A stretch of 64,000 nucleotides of DNA from Dillenia suffruticosa (taxonomy: Eukaryota; Streptophyta; Magnoliopsida; Dilleniales; Dilleniaceae). Below the pieces are notes generated by a model. The model saw nothing but the letters and a program-made list of their open reading frames with translations. It did no database searches and was not told the DNA's origin. The stretch covers positions 7,715,109-7,779,108 of the forward strand of contig JAVTVX010000009.1 of assembly GCA_033439265.1 (NCBI GenBank), given 5' to 3'. Below, one piece after another: positions 21,203 through 33,242 of this stretch (position 1 is its first letter; every line of letters begins with the position of its first letter). The translations under genes were made by a program, and so were the position numbers.

Positions 21203-23316
21203 CACTACAAAAAAACACGGTTTTGGCGACGGCATTTAGCGACGAAAAAATTTCGTTACTATTTTACGACGGATTTAAAGACGAAAATTTTTTTGTCGCT
21301 AATTTGCTACGAAATTAACGACGAAAAATTATTCGTGGCTAAATTTCCGACGGATAGATTATTCGTGACTAAATTTGTTGCTAATTGGGGATGAAAAAAT
21401 TTTTGTCGCTAAATTCGTCGCTAATTGGTGACGAAAAATTTTTCGTTGCAAAATTCGTCGTTAATTAGTGACGAATAATATTTTCGTGGCTAAATTTTGC
21501 CACGAATACTCTTATCCGTCGCTAAATTTAGCGACGAAAATATTTCATCACAAATTTCATCACTAATTAGTTACAAAAATTTTTCGTCGCTAAATTCGTC
21601 GCTAATTAGTCACGGTAAAAATATTTGTCACAAAATTTAGTAACAAACTCCAAAATTCGTGGCTAATTTCGTTACTAATTAGCCACAAATAAAATATTAG
21701 TGGCTAAATTCATAGCTAATTTATTATCGGAATATCAAAATTCATGAATAATTTCTGAACAAAATTTCTTCTATACTCTATTATGAAATATTTTTAACCG
21801 TATCTCTCTTTTTAACATATTCTAAATAACAAAATCGAATTAAATACATATTAAATATTACAATTTTCATCAATTTGATAATTTTAACAATAAATAATTC
21901 AAACAATCTATAACAAATAATTTTCAATTAGTCGCAGCTGTCGATTTCACCATTCGTATTTTTGTCTTCTACATCCATTCGATTCTCTTATATAATTCAA
22001 TTGTTTGTGAAAGTTCAATTGATCATATTTATTCGTTATTGTCATCAGTAAGAAACACAATATATAATACATTCAATTGTTCGGAGGATGGCGACAGTGA
22101 GATGGATAACAACTGATAAACGGTAATCCATTTATTTTATTTTATAATTCTTTTATTTTATTAATTTATATTAACTAATCATATTTAATATTTAATAATA
22201 TCTTAAATAAGCATTTAATTTTATTATTTTATATTTTCATTTTTTAAAAACTAGAATTATTATTTTTTTAATATTTTATTATTTAGCGACGGATTTAGCG
22301 ACAAATTAGAAAACTGTCGCTAAATTTAGCGACGAATTAAGGAATCCGTCGCTGATTTAGCGACGGATCTAAACATTCGTCGCTGCTTTAGCGACGGATT
22401 CAACGATCCGTCGCTAAACTTAATTTTTTTTAAATTAACATTTAATATTTTATATTCTTTTGTTATTTTATTAATTTATATTAAATAATCATATTTATTA
22501 TTTTATAATATTTTAAATTATCATTTTATTTTTTTAATATTTTTAATTTTTAAATAATAATATTTTTTAATTTTTTAAATATTTTACTATTTAGCGACGG
22601 ATTTAGCGACGAATTAGAATCCGTCTCTAAATTTAGTGACAAATTCCGAAATCCGTCGCTAAATTTAGCGACGGATATTGAAATCCGTCGCTAAGTTAAC
22701 GACGGATCTAAAAATCCGTCGCAGATTTAGCGACGGATTCAACGATCCGTCGCTAAGCTTAATTTTTTTAAAATTAACATTTAATATTTTATTTTCTTTT
22801 ATTATTTTATTAATTTATATTAAATAATCGTATTTATTATTTTTTAATATTTTAAATTATCATTTTATTTTTAAAATGTTTTTTTGATTTTTAAATAATA
22901 ATATTTTTTATTTTTAAAATATTTATTTATTTTTTTAAATAATAACATTTAATATTTTATTTTATTTTGTTATTTTGTTATTTTATTAATTTATATTAAA
23001 TAATCATATTTATTATTTTTTAATATTTTAAATTAGCATTTTATTTTTTTCTTTTTTATTTTTATTTTTTACAGAATAATATTTTTTTCTTTTTTATTTT
23101 TATTTTTTACAGAATAATATTTTTTTATTTTTTAAATAGTTTCTTATTTTATTTTTTAAATCTTTTTAAAGAATAATATTTTTTATTTTTTAATTAATTT
23201 ATTAGTTTATTTTAATTAGCATTTTATTATTTGATATAAACTTTTATTTCTTTAATTAATATTTAGAATTAGATAATAAGTAAAAATAAAATAGAAGTAT
23301 GACTAAAAGTATAATG

Positions 23317-23369
23317 TGGTCTGGTGGTTGGGTACTCTAACATTTCACTCTTGCGTAGGTGTTCGAACC
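23317..23369 (+). promoter_or_regulatory. tRNA-like A-box/B-box module, E3
   Basis: TGGTCTGGTGG at 23317-23327 and TGTTCGAACC at 23360-23369 resemble the A- and B-boxes. The sequence after the B-box (GAAGGCATTTT) resembles the same position in E2, which supports common origin with the E1 right/E2 left module. Confidence 0.45.
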
Positions 23370-23404
23370 GAGCTGAAGGCATTTTGAGGGTTTTTTCTGG
23401 GAAT

Positions 23405-23612
23405 TTTTGCAATGCAGCAGGGGCGAGGCGTGTGCAGGAGCGAGCAGGTTGGGGAGGGGCGAGCAGGAGCGAGCTGCAGGAGCGAGCAGGCTACAGGGGC
23501 TGGGGCTGGGCGAGCAGGCTGGGGCGTGGGGCGAGCAGGCTGCAGGGGCTGGGGCGAGCTGGCAGGGGTGGGGCGAGCAGGCGTGTGCAGGGCGTGTCAT
23601 CGAGTGCAAGTT
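23405..23612 (+). repeat. E3 GC-rich body
   Basis: Units around GGGGCGAGCAGG and GAGCTGCAGGAGCGAGCAGG repeat for about 200 bp after the tRNA-like module. The repeated word again differs from those of E1 and E2. Confidence 0.65.
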
Positions 23613-24111
23613 AGCGACGGATCAAGCATTCGTCGCTAATTAAATAAAAATAAAATATTAATAATTAAATAAAATGTATAAAATAAATAAAAAATATATT
23701 TGTAAATAATATAATTTAGCGACGGATTCATGGATCCGTCGCTAATTAAATAAAATAAAATATTAATATAATAATTAAATAAAATATATATAATAAATAA
23801 AAAAATTATTATATATCATATAATTTAGCGACAGATTTCTCGGATCCGTCGCTAAATTTAGCGACGGATTTTGAATTTCCGTAGCTAAAATTAGCGACGG
23901 ATTTTTTGTATCCGTCGCTAAATTTAGCGATGAAAATTTTTCGTCGCTATTTTAGCGACGGATTTCTGTTTTTTGTCGCTAAACTTTTGCGACGCTTCAT
24001 TAGTGACGAAAAATTTGTCGTCGCTAAATCCGTCGCTAATGTTTTTAGTGACGAATTTTTCTAAAATTTTCGTCGCTAAATCTGTCGCTAAAACCGTGTT
24101 TTTTTGTAGTG

Positions 24112-24755
24112 CAAATCCACGACGTCTCAACCCAAATCCGATGACGACTTTAACAAGGGAAATTTTCCTACGCGAAAATCTCCGATCCTTACAGTGTTTC
24201 TCTCTCTAGAGAATTATGGAAAACCCTAGCCATAGCCTACTTCATAGTCACTGTTCTCTTAGGAAGAAAAATGATCATTTTTTTTTCTCACTTTCATTGA
24301 GGAAGAAGAAGAAGACCTTCATTCACATTCACATGGGCATCTTTTGGGCTTAATTAGGGAGTTACCAAAATGATGGTTAATTGGTAATTAATAATGAGAG
24401 TTACCCCATTATCTCCCTCTTACCAAAATGCCTCATAATGGACATAAATAACCAACATTGAGAATTAGGAACCAATGTTGAAAATGCTTCTAGCTTTTTT
24501 TATTTCGTCTTTCAAGTCCAGTGATCTCAATCGCATCTAAGGTGACCCATGTTGAAATCTAACATCAAAAACTATTGCCTAATTCTTAATTTAATTAATG
24601 TAAGATTTAAATTTTTGTCACATTAATTATGTTCTAAATTAATGCTTCAAATTAAGATTCGAACCACTTCGGGTTGAGTTTTGTTATGAGTGATAGTGCT
24701 TCAACCACAGCATTTTTGTAAAATAATTATGTTACTTTCAAGTATATCAGCAATT
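24112..24755. other. Unassigned flank of E3
   Basis: No coding sequence was recognised. A patch near 24650-24700 (AAGATTCGAACCACTTCGGG) has a B-box-like core but no A-box at the proper distance was seen. Confidence 0.3.
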
Positions 24756-24759
24756 ATCA

Positions 24760-25250
24760 CTAGTTTGAGAGAGAAAGAGGGAGAGAGAGAGAGAGAGAGC
24801 TGAAAGACAGTAAATGTCCCTACTTTTGTACCATGTATGTTATGAATCATGCACATGCAAATATCAACAATTCACCGTAGTTTGTACGAGAGAGAGATAG
24901 AGAGAGCAAGCTGAAGGACAGTAAACGTCCCTACTTTTGAACCATGTATTCGTGCATCATGCGAATGCATATATCAACAATTCTCCATAGTTTGAGAGAG
25001 AGACGAAAGACAGTAAATGTCCCTACTTTTGTACCATGTATGTCATGAATCATGCACATGCAATTATCAATAATTCTCAGCAGTTTGTACGAGAGCGAGA
25101 GGAAGCTGAAAGACAGTAAATGTCCCTACTTTTGAACCTTGTATTCGTGCATCATGCGAATGCATATATCAATAATTCTCCATAGTTTGCAAGAGAGATA
25201 GAGAGAGAGAGCTGAGAGACAGTAAATATCCCTACTTTTGTACCATGTCA
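24760..25250 (+). repeat. Dimeric tandem array (5 units of about 92-111 bp)
   Basis: The core GACAGTAAATGTCCCTAC starts at 24806, 24917, 25009, 25112 and 25218. Units alternate between two types: after ACCATGT one continues with ATG(T)TATGAATCATGCACATGC, the other with ATTCGTGCATCATGCGAATGC. The order is A-B-A-B-A, so the real period is a dimer of about 205 bp. Each unit also has a GA-rich spacer. Confidence 0.85.
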
Positions 25251-26541
25251 GGGTTCATGCACATTGAACTCGAGAGAGAGTGAAGAAATCTGCAAACCTG
25301 AGTTGTCTTGTGAAGTGGGATCCCCTCATTTGCCGGAAAATTAGAACCTCTCATTTACTTGTCAGTAAAAAAAGGGGTATAATAGTATTTTTGAATCCAA
25401 AATTAGTGAATTGGTGCAAACAAAATTTAATTTTAGAAAAAGTTGAAGGATTTCAAGCAAAGAGACAACAACTCCTCGAGTTATTATTGCCTGGACTTAA
25501 ATAGATGAAAATGACTTCATAAAGGGTCAAAGTGCAGCCGGGTGATCCAACATAACCTTTCTTGACAAATATCATAAAAAGAATAAAATAAAAATAGAGA
25601 AATTCAAAAAATTCTATTTCAATATTAAAAAATATTGAAATAAATAACTTTTCTTATTTTTATATAGATTTTAATTTTTATTTATAAAAATTTATATTTT
25701 TTACAAAAAATTTATATTTTCATTGATAAATATCAAGAATAGAATAAAATGAAAATAGAAAATAAAGGTAGAAAAGCTAGATAAGAGACTTTAAACATTC
25801 ATTTAAAATGCCAGGGCTTGTATGGACCATCCATCAGTCCACAATGGGTACTTCTTTTTTTTTTTATTATTATTACACAGGAATCGGAAAAATAGTACTT
25901 TTTTTTTAGTTTTAGCCCGAAGACATTTATTTCCGACTTAATTCATTTATTATAAAACTAGACTTGCTAGCACCCTGCATCTTCGCAAATTTCAATATAT
26001 ATATATTTGGCTATTGATTTTGATTTGCAGTTTTTATAGAAAGATGATGGAAATGTGTATGCAAAGATGAAAATTTTAAATGAAAATTTTTATAAAACTA
26101 GAAATTTTACTTTTTTTTCTTTTGTTTTTTTTGTAATATTAACTTTAATAATATTTTTTAGTATTAAGTTCTAATAATATTTTTCTTGAAAACATATTAA
26201 ATCCATGTATATTTCAAATACGAGTCGACAAAGTGTATAATGAAACATGCCACTAATTTTTTTTTTCTTTTATAAAGATTTGAATTTGGGATCATTAGAT
26301 TAGGAGAGAGAGTTTGTACCATCAGGTTATCCCTTTGGGAACAACATGTCACTAATAAATATTCAGAAAATATTTAAAAACTTTTTTGCACAATTTGATG
26401 AATTTCCATGCACAATTTCTAAAATAGTGTAATATTTGGTCTTCTTTGGCAAAATATTAAGAAATTTTCTAAATATTGTGTAGTCTCACCAACATTTTGT
26501 GAAATATACCTCGGGACCTTTTGGGTTGGGGAGCATATATG
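25251..26541. other. Unassigned AT-rich spacer
   Basis: A 74-codon open frame at 25280-25504 resembles nothing I recognise and is treated as chance. The rest is AT-rich, with a T-run followed by an (ATT)n-like patch near 25855-25875. Confidence 0.3.
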
Positions 26542-26546
26542 AGAAC

Positions 26547-26827
26547 TGTTAAGGCTCATATTCTCTTGTAAATAGATAACCTGATTTAGCTCCTATATTA
26601 TTGGTTTTCCCATAATTAATGGAGTTCCTATATTAGTGCTCTTCCCATAATTAATGGAGTTCCTATATTAGTACTCTTCCTGTAATCCCATAATTAGTGG
26701 GATTGGTCTTCCCATAATTAGTGGGATTGCAGTATCAACTCATAACTAGGATGTTTGTATATATATTCATCAATGTCAAAGGGATTCAATATATAAAAAT
26801 TTACTTTCCAAACTCTGAGTTTTGACA
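26547..26827 (+). repeat. Copia 5' LTR
   Basis: 281 bp with TG...CA ends. It contains repeated CCCATAATTA(A/G)TGG words (at least four copies) and a TATATATA stretch near 26757-26765 that may serve as the TATA box. Confidence 0.95.
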
Positions 26828-26850
26828 TGGTATCAGAGCTTTTGCTCTAA
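26828..26850 (+). promoter_or_regulatory. Primer binding site
   Basis: TGGTATCAGAGC directly follows the 5' LTR and is complementary to the 3' end of initiator methionine tRNA, the standard primer for plant copia reverse transcription. Confidence 0.9.
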
Positions 26851-26880
26851 ACAATTTTTTCAAACACTTCCTCTTCACTC

Positions 26881-29800
26881 ATGGCTACTCAACTTGTCTC
26901 TGCCTCCACCACTTCTACACCTGCTCTCTCATCATCTTCTACCCATACCTTCTCTATCAAACTCAATGGCAGAAACTACCTAGCATGGCGGGCTCAATTC
27001 ATCCCGCTCCTTCATTATCAGAATCTCTATGGTTTCATCGATGGTACCTCCACTGCTCCTCCTCAGACTATTGCCTCAACAACGACTCCAATCACCCAAA
27101 TCCCAAATCCTGAATATGATCTTTGGTTCAGAAAAGACCAACTTCTCTTGTCTTGGATTCTCTCCTCTCTCACCGAAGATATTTTCTCCTATATCATTAA
27201 TCTTTCATCCTCCTTTGCTGTATGGGAAGCGCTAGCTCGTGCGTTTGGATCGGTTTCGCAAAACCGTCAACTACAACTCCACATTGAATTACAGGAGTTT
27301 AAGCGGAATGATCTTTCTGTTTCAACCTATTTGCAACGTGCCAAGGCCTTGGCTGATGAACTCAGCACTGCTGGTCGCCCCCTTTCATCCGTTGAATTTA
27401 ATGCAATTATTTATCGCAATATTGGAAGTGACTTTCACAGTATTATTACTGCATTGAATCTTCGCCCTGATCCTGTGCCCTTCTGCGAACTCCATGCTCA
27501 ACTCGTGGCTCATGAAATACTGCTCAAAGCTACGCAAGACCCACCTCTTGCTCATGTTGCTATGCGCACTTCTGCTGCTCCCTTACTACCTACCCCGCAA
27601 CGCCAAGCGGCTACTGCATCCTCCAATTTTGGTTTTCAACGTCGCCCTTGGGCACCTTGCCAAATCTGTGGCTGGCGTAACCATACAGCCGATCGGTGTC
27701 GTCGGCGTTATTCCAGGCAGACCTCTTCCCAGCCCTCCTTCGTACGGCAAGCCAACTACTCCTATGCTGGTTCTCAACAATCCGCACCTCATGGCTATGG
27801 TGGCCATGTCTCACAACCTGTTTGGATACCCGATACTGGCGCCACCAACCACATCACTCCTGATCTATCTACTCTACAGATAAGTGATGAATATCGTGGT
27901 ACTGACACTCTTCATGTCGGTAATGGCCAAGGGCTTCAAATTGCTAACACTGGTATGACTTCTATCCCTTCGGCAGGTGGTAAGCTTGCATTGAACTCTG
28001 TTCTACACGTTCCTAAAATTGTTAAAAATTTGTTGTCTGTTCAAAAGTTCACATCTGATAACAATTGCTTTTTTGAATTTCATCCCACTTATTTTCTTGT
28101 TAAGGATCGCTACACCAAGAAGGTGCTCCTCCACGGTCTCAGTGAGAATGGACTCTATCGTCTTCGCCCTTCCGTGAAGTTTGCCTACCTTACCACCATT
28201 CCAACTCTTCAACAGTGGCATGAACGCCTTGGACACCAGAATATGCGTACTATCTCTAATATTGTCAAAAGTTTTAATTTACCTTGTTCCAGTTTTAAGT
28301 CTCAACCATGTTCTTCTTGTTTCTTAGGCAAGATGTCTCGTTTACCTTTAGCCAGTGTCGAGCATAAGAGTACTGCTTCTTTTGATATTATTTTCTCTGA
28401 TGTTTGGGGCCCTGCTCCAGTAATCTCAAGTCTTGGGCATCGTTATATTGTTTTATTCATTGATGATTTTACCCGATTTACTTGGGTTTATTTTTTGAAA
28501 AATAAAAGTGATGTCTATTCCTGCTTTCTTCATTTCCAATCCCTTGTTGATAGACAATTTAATGCCAAAATTAAAGCTTTTCATTCCGACTGGGGTGGTG
28601 AATATCAAAAGCTCAGAAAACTATTTCAATCTAATGGCATTATTCATAGAATTGCTTGCCCCTACACCCATGAACAAAATGGGACATCGGAGCGAAAAAT
28701 TCGCCATTTAGTTGATACTAGTTTAACTTTGTTAGCTCATGGTCATGTTCCCCTAAAATATTGGAATTTTGCTTTTACAGTGAGCATTCAATCCATTAAT
28801 CAAACACCAAGTCCAATTTTACAACATAAGTCCCCTTATCAAATTCTCTTTGGCAAAGATCCTAATTACCTAGACATGAAACCTTTTGAATGTGCCATAT
28901 TCCCTTTACTTCGACCCTATAACCGCCATAAATTTGTTTTTCGCTCTCTACCCTGTGTGTTTCTCGGTCAAAGTCCAACCCATAGTGCTTATCATTGTTT
29001 AGACTTGGAAACCGGTCGACTATACTTAACACGACATGCTAAATTTAATGTCAACAGTTTCCCATATCAATCTCGTCTCACCCCCACCTTCTCTCTTCTG
29101 GATAGTTCTTCTTGGCTACAGGTTACAAGTCATTCCACTCACTGGGACTCTGCGGCTCCTTCAGGTATGGCTTTTCGTTCCAATTCAACTTCCTCTTTCT
29201 TATCTCCTTCCCCACGACCTCATCCCCACACTCCACCGTCATTCTCTACATCTCCTACCACTTCAACATCCCATCACAACTCCCCTGTACCTCCTATATC
29301 CGCATCTCCCACCATTCCAACCTCTCCCAATCTAAATTTAATTGTTGACTTATCATCCTACACCGACCAGGCAACCTCAACATCCACTTCTCCTCCTCTA
29401 GCGCCTACTCCCGATCCTCCAACACCACCCATCCGAACCCACCACATGACCCTTCGCCCAACTACACTCCACAAAAGCCAAGCTCACCTCTCTACCCGAA
29501 CAACAACACAATTTTTAACGCAGGAACCGTACACTTACAATCAAGCAAAGCCATATGCTGAATGGCGGAATGCCATGACCAAGGAAATTGATGCTCTTGT
29601 TTCTACTAACACTTGGACTTTGGTACCTCGCCCGTCTCACAAAAACATTGTTGGAAACAAATGGCTTTTTCGCATCAAGCGCAGAGCTGATGGTAGTATT
29701 GAGCGCTACAAAGCACGCCTTGTGGCCAAGGGCTATACACAAGAACATGGTGTGGATTATCTTGAAACCTTCAGTCCGGTTATTAAATATACAACAATCC

Positions 29801-30705
29801 GCACTATTTTATCTCTTGCTACTATATCGGGTTGGTGTGTTCGGCAATTGGACATCTCCAATGCTTTTCTTCACGGGACTTTGGAAGATGAAATATATAT
29901 GGAACAGCCCCCTGGCTTTATTGATCCTAATTATCCTGATCATGTTTGTCATCTTCACAGGTCTCTATATGGGTTAAAGCAAGCTCCCCGTGCATGGTTT
30001 CATCGACTTTCTGAATTCCTACTTCAATTGGGTTTTCAATTCTCCAAGGCTGACACTTCTTTGTTCATACGGTGTGATGGTACCTCTAAGCTTTTTGTCC
30101 TTATCTATGTCGATGACATCTTAGTTACTGGCACCTCATCCACTCTAGTTGATTGGTTCATGACTAAAATTCAGTCCACTTTTCCTGTTCGTGACTTGGG
30201 TACATTGAATTATTTCTTGGGCATAGAGATACTACATCTACCAGATGGTCTTCTACTCTCTCAAGCAAAATACATTTCTGATCTTCTACACAAATTCCAG
30301 ATGTCCGACTGCAAACCATGTCTTACACCAATGGCGGTCTCCCCCGCTCTCACCAAGACTTCGGGTGAACCTTTTGAACATGGTGATCTATATCGCCAAT
30401 TAATTGGTGGCTTACAATATGTTACCATTACACGTCCTGACATTGCCTTTAGTGTCAATAAACTTTGTCAATATATGCACTCTCCTACTACTATGCACTG
30501 GCAGGCACTCAAACGGGTTCTACGCTACTTGCAACATACTAAGCGGTATGGACTCTTCTTTTCCAAACACTCTTCTTTTGCAATTCAATGTTTCTCAGAC
30601 AGTGATTGGGGGGGTGCCCTGACGATCGCCGATCAACCAATGGGTATGCTGTCTATTTGGGCAACAATCTCGTCTCTTGGGTCACCAAAAAGCAACCCAC
30701 TATAG
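26881..30705 (+). CDS. Copia gag-pol polyprotein, main frame (frameshifted in RNase H)
   Basis: The ATG at 26881 lies 53 bp after the LTR. Of the 1274 codons, about 1240 belong to the real polyprotein. The gag region (1-255) includes [18 protein letters not shown] zinc knuckle [14 protein letters not shown] starts at residue 260. The aspartic protease has [10 protein letters not shown] (D318). The GAG-pre-integrase region has WHERLGH (about 446). Integrase acidic residues are likely D507, D570 and E604 (SDVWGP, SDWGGEY, NGTSERK). Reverse transcriptase has YVDD at 1076-1079. RNase H starts near 1170. Gag packages RNA; protease, integrase, RT and RNase H copy and insert the element. The frame goes off track at a run of seven G at 30608-30614, and the last ~30 residues are out-of-frame. 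Confidence 0.93.
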   Translation: MATQLVSASTTSTPALSSSSTHTFSIKLNGRNYLAWRAQFIPLLHYQNLYGFIDGTSTAPPQTIASTTTPITQIPNPEYDLWFRKDQLLLSWILSSLTEDIFSYIINLSSSFAVWEALARAFGSVSQNRQLQLHIELQEFKRNDLSVSTYLQRAKALADELSTAGRPLSSVEFNAIIYRNIGSDFHSIITALNLRPDPVPFCELHAQLVAHEILLKATQDPPLAHVAMRTSAAPLLPTPQRQAATASSNFGFQRRPWAPCQICGWRNHTADRCRRRYSRQTSSQPSFVRQANYSYAGSQQSAPHGYGGHVSQPVWIPDTGATNHITPDLSTLQISDEYRGTDTLHVGNGQGLQIANTGMTSIPSAGGKLALNSVLHVPKIVKNLLSVQKFTSDNNCFFEFHPTYFLVKDRYTKKVLLHGLSENGLYRLRPSVKFAYLTTIPTLQQWHERLGHQNMRTISNIVKSFNLPCSSFKSQPCSSCFLGKMSRLPLASVEHKSTASFDIIFSDVWGPAPVISSLGHRYIVLFIDDFTRFTWVYFLKNKSDVYSCFLHFQSLVDRQFNAKIKAFHSDWGGEYQKLRKLFQSNGIIHRIACPYTHEQNGTSERKIRHLVDTSLTLLAHGHVPLKYWNFAFTVSIQSINQTPSPILQHKSPYQILFGKDPNYLDMKPFECAIFPLLRPYNRHKFVFRSLPCVFLGQSPTHSAYHCLDLETGRLYLTRHAKFNVNSFPYQSRLTPTFSLLDSSSWLQVTSHSTHWDSAAPSGMAFRSNSTSSFLSPSPRPHPHTPPSFSTSPTTSTSHHNSPVPPISASPTIPTSPNLNLIVDLSSYTDQATSTSTSPPLAPTPDPPTPPIRTHHMTLRPTTLHKSQAHLSTRTTTQFLTQEPYTYNQAKPYAEWRNAMTKEIDALVSTNTWTLVPRPSHKNIVGNKWLFRIKRRADGSIERYKARLVAKGYTQEHGVDYLETFSPVIKYTTIRTILSLATISGWCVRQLDISNAFLHGTLEDEIYMEQPPGFIDPNYPDHVCHLHRSLYGLKQAPRAWFHRLSEFLLQLGFQFSKADTSLFIRCDGTSKLFVLIYVDDILVTGTSSTLVDWFMTKIQSTFPVRDLGTLNYFLGIEILHLPDGLLLSQAKYISDLLHKFQMSDCKPCLTPMAVSPALTKTSGEPFEHGDLYRQLIGGLQYVTITRPDIAFSVNKLCQYMHSPTTMHWQALKRVLRYLQHTKRYGLFFSKHSSFAIQCFSDSDWGGALTIADQPMGMLSIWATISSLGSPKSNPL

Positions 30706-31061
30706 CTCGATCTTCAACCGAGAGTGAATACAAGTCCATGGCTAATGCTACTGCAGAAATTATGTGGCTTCATTCCTTGCTCAGTGAATTGGGTTGTCTG
30801 TCCTCCACGCCTGCCACTCTTTGGTGTGACAATGTTGGTGCCATTTATCTTAGTGCCAACCCGGTATTTCATGCTCGCACCAAGCACATTGAGTTGGATT
30901 ACCACTTTGTTCGGGAACAAATTCAGCAAGGACAGGTGATCGTTAAATTTATCTCTAGTGCAGACCAAATAGCCGACATTCTTACTAAGCCATTAGGCCG
31001 AGCTCTATTTGAGAAACATCGCACCAAACTTCGACTACTGTCCCATCCGCCATCAGTTTGA
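30606..31061 (+). CDS. Copia RNase H C-terminal part in the +1 frame after the frameshift
   Basis: From the G run at 30608 this frame continues the polyprotein without interruption: [37 protein letters not shown] and finally ADILTKPLG, all typical of copia RNase H. It stops with TGA at 31061, just before the polypurine tract. The simplest explanation is loss of one G from a run of eight, in the element or as a homopolymer sequencing error. The TTG at its start is not a real initiation codon. Confidence 0.88.
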   Translation: MGGCPDDRRSTNGYAVYLGNNLVSWVTKKQPTIARSSTESEYKSMANATAEIMWLHSLLSELGCLSSTPATLWCDNVGAIYLSANPVFHARTKHIELDYHFVREQIQQGQVIVKFISSADQIADILTKPLGRALFEKHRTKLRLLSHPPSV

Positions 31062-31068
31062 AGGGGGG

Positions 31069-31349
31069 TGTTAAGGCTCATATTCTCTTGTAAATAGATG
31101 ACCTGATTTAGCTCCTATATTATTAGTTTTCCCATAATTAATGGAGTTCCTATATTAGTGCTCTTCCCATAATTAATGGAGTTCCTATATTAGTATTCTT
31201 CTTGTAATCCCATAATTAGTGGGATTGGTCTTCCCATAATTAGTGGGATTGCAGTATCAACTCATAACTAGGATGTTTGTATATATATTCATCAATGTCA
31301 AAGGGATTCAATATATAAAAATTTACTTTCCAAACTCTGAGTTTTGACA
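31069..31349 (+). repeat. Copia 3' LTR
   Basis: 281 bp, identical in length to the 5' LTR and different from it at four transition sites. It lies directly after the G-rich polypurine tract. Confidence 0.95.
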
Positions 31350-32137
31350 AGAACCACATATGTCTGTCACTCCACTTATTTTGAAAGATTTTTCAAGTTT
31401 GGAACGTTTTCATTCTTTCAAGCCTGGGTCGTGTTGTATTTTTGCTCTTTTCATACCAGAAATCATCCTCTTGAGAGTACTGCTATGCATTACTTACCGT
31501 TCAATCTTTCACTTTGTACCATTCACATCGATTCAAATTATTGTATTAAGAAATTGTATATCGTGTTCAATTGATCTTGAAATCCACCATACAGTGCTAA
31601 GTCTGTATAATGAAGGCAAGATGTGCTAAGAGAATTCAACCTATGAGATTCCAAAAATCCCTTATACCTTCTAACTATCTTTTCTAGATTGCTCTACTTT
31701 TTGTAACTCTTCATTTTTACTCAGTAAAATTATTTGTTTCAACATTTCCCTACATACTACTTTGTTAATCTTAATTTTACGAATACAACTTGTTTTGAAG
31801 ATTCTTTTGATCTTGTTAATTACATTCCTTTATATTGTAATCGTATAATATCTAAAATCTATTTAATTAATCATACTTTAATTCAAAATAATATTTCAAT
31901 TGAAATAAGAAGTATTATTATTAAAAAAAAAATTATATAATTTTAATGAAAAAATGATTATCTTAATCTTAATGACAATACCATCAATATCCATAGTTTA
32001 CCCTTATATTTGATAAATTATATTGTTGATTATCTAGAAAAGGTTGAGAAATATCTCAATATCTACAACGCTTAAGTAGCATATGGATGATCGATTTACC
32101 TCTCTTTTTACTAATAGTGTATGCTATGAGTTATTAA

Positions 32138-32832
32138 GAGGGTGTTTGGGTGGAGGGTGTTTTAGGTTTGTTTGATTTTTTCAACAGCTAAAATTTATGT
32201 TTGGTAAGTTAACTGATGAAGCCAAAGCTGAAAATTAAAAATGATCAACAAGTCATCACCTACCCAAAGTTAGTTTTTGGACTTTTTTTTTTTTTTTTAC
32301 TGCTATATACATTTTATATCAATAACAACAAACATATTTAAATAGTTAAAAATTATTCTACCCATATCTTATATTTTTAATTTTTATTATTTTTGTTATT
32401 ATTAATCTCTATTTTTTTTATATGATAAGATTTAAATTATTATTATTATAGTATATAATTTGATTAATTGATTGCCTTTCTTTTAAGTAACCGAGAAAAT
32501 TGTTTTTTCTTATAAAATCACAGTTTATAGATTTGTATTAATTTTTATGATATATATTTTAATTAATTATTTTCAAAAAAATGTGGATAGTATATTTATA
32601 AATTTTATATTTCAATATATAGCCATAATATAAAAAGAAATATTTTTGAAAAATAAAATAAATTTAAATAATATAAAATTATACTTTTTGATCACTTTTA
32701 AATGTGAATAACAAATGATATCAATTATAAAATCAAATATTAATATCAATTAATAACAACGATAAGCCATTAACATTCAACTATCGATCGTCACCCGTCG
32801 ACTAAATTTCATCAGGCAAATTAAACACACCT
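32138..32832. mobile_element. Possible PIF/Harbinger-like MITE
   Basis: The left edge GAGGGTGTTTGGGTGG and the right edge, in reverse complement AGGTGTGTTTAATTTG, are imperfect inverted repeats. TAA lies outside both, as expected for the 3 bp TAA/TTA target duplications of this group. The interior is AT-rich and non-coding. The terminal match is weak (7 of the first 10 bases). Confidence 0.3.
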
Positions 32833-33058
32833 TAATTGTCCGATGAGTTTTACTATTGGAATAATATAGAAAAAAAAATAATGGATAACATTCCAACATT
32901 CAGAAAAATAGAATAACTTAAAAAGATCACCTTAAATTTTGCATCCCCCCTTGGCTATGACACCGTGTCAAGAAGATGACATGACAGACAATGATATAAA
33001 TTTTGTTCAAGTGTCGTACTGATAATTGAGAGACTGAATTTTAACGCGGACTGAATTT

Positions 33059-33084
33059 TGAGAGAGAGAGAGAGAGAGAGAGAG
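33059..33084. repeat. (GA)n microsatellite
   Basis: About 13 uninterrupted GA repeats. Confidence 0.9.
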
Positions 33085-33242
33085 TAGAGGGAGTGACGGT
33101 GACGTGACGCAAATTAGTGCAATAATTGATCTAAAACACACTAAGTAGATGTACGATTGGAGCAATAATTGATTTTTCTTTCTTTAACAAAAGTCTTTAT
33201 GGGAAAAGACACTACATAGGTTACGGTTTGCTATCCTAGAGG

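Larger units (their letters stand above)
21203..24111 (+). mobile_element. Non-autonomous CACTA element E3 (2909 bp)
   Basis: It starts CACTACAAAAAAACACGG, ends CGTGTTTTTTTGTAGTG, and is flanked by the perfect 3 bp duplication CAA. Subterminal AGCGACGAA/AGCGACGGA hairpin units are present at both ends, and extra clusters sit inside near 22285-22430, 22590-22760, 23610-23640 and 23715-23900. The interior is AT-rich apart from one GC-rich block (23405-23612) behind a tRNA-like module. It is a more diverged relative of E1 and E2. No transposase was found. Confidence 0.88.
26542..31354 (+). mobile_element. Young Ty1/copia retrotransposon (4803 bp plus AGAAC target duplication)
   Basis: Two 281 bp LTRs (26547-26827 and 31069-31349) begin TGTTAAGGCTC and end GAGTTTTGACA. 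They are flanked by the perfect 5 bp duplication AGAAC at 26542-26546 and 31350-31354. The LTRs differ at four positions, all transitions, about 1.4 percent, so insertion was recent. Primer site, gag-pol frame and polypurine tract (AAGGGGGG at 31061-31068) are in their normal places. The short LTRs and total length resemble the Ale/Retrofit-type lineage, which is an inference. A one-base frameshift breaks the 3' end of the coding region. Confidence 0.95.
31355..33240. other. AT-rich intergenic sequence
   Basis: No gene was recognised. It holds a MITE candidate (32138-32832) and a (GA)n microsatellite (about 33059-33084). Confidence 0.35.

Noticed and set aside
21039..24560. Possible solo LTR interrupted by E3 (starts TGTTGGATTT, ends AATCTAACA)
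   Set aside because: The ends have TG...CA but no matching 5 bp duplication could be found, and no partner or internal region supports it.
25280..25504. 74-codon open frame
   Set aside because: No recognisable similarity, no flanking gene structure, and a length expected by chance.
30600..30625. Programmed ribosomal frameshift in the copia element
   Set aside because: The shift lies deep within RNase H, not between gag and pol; copia elements normally have one frame, so loss of one G is simpler.
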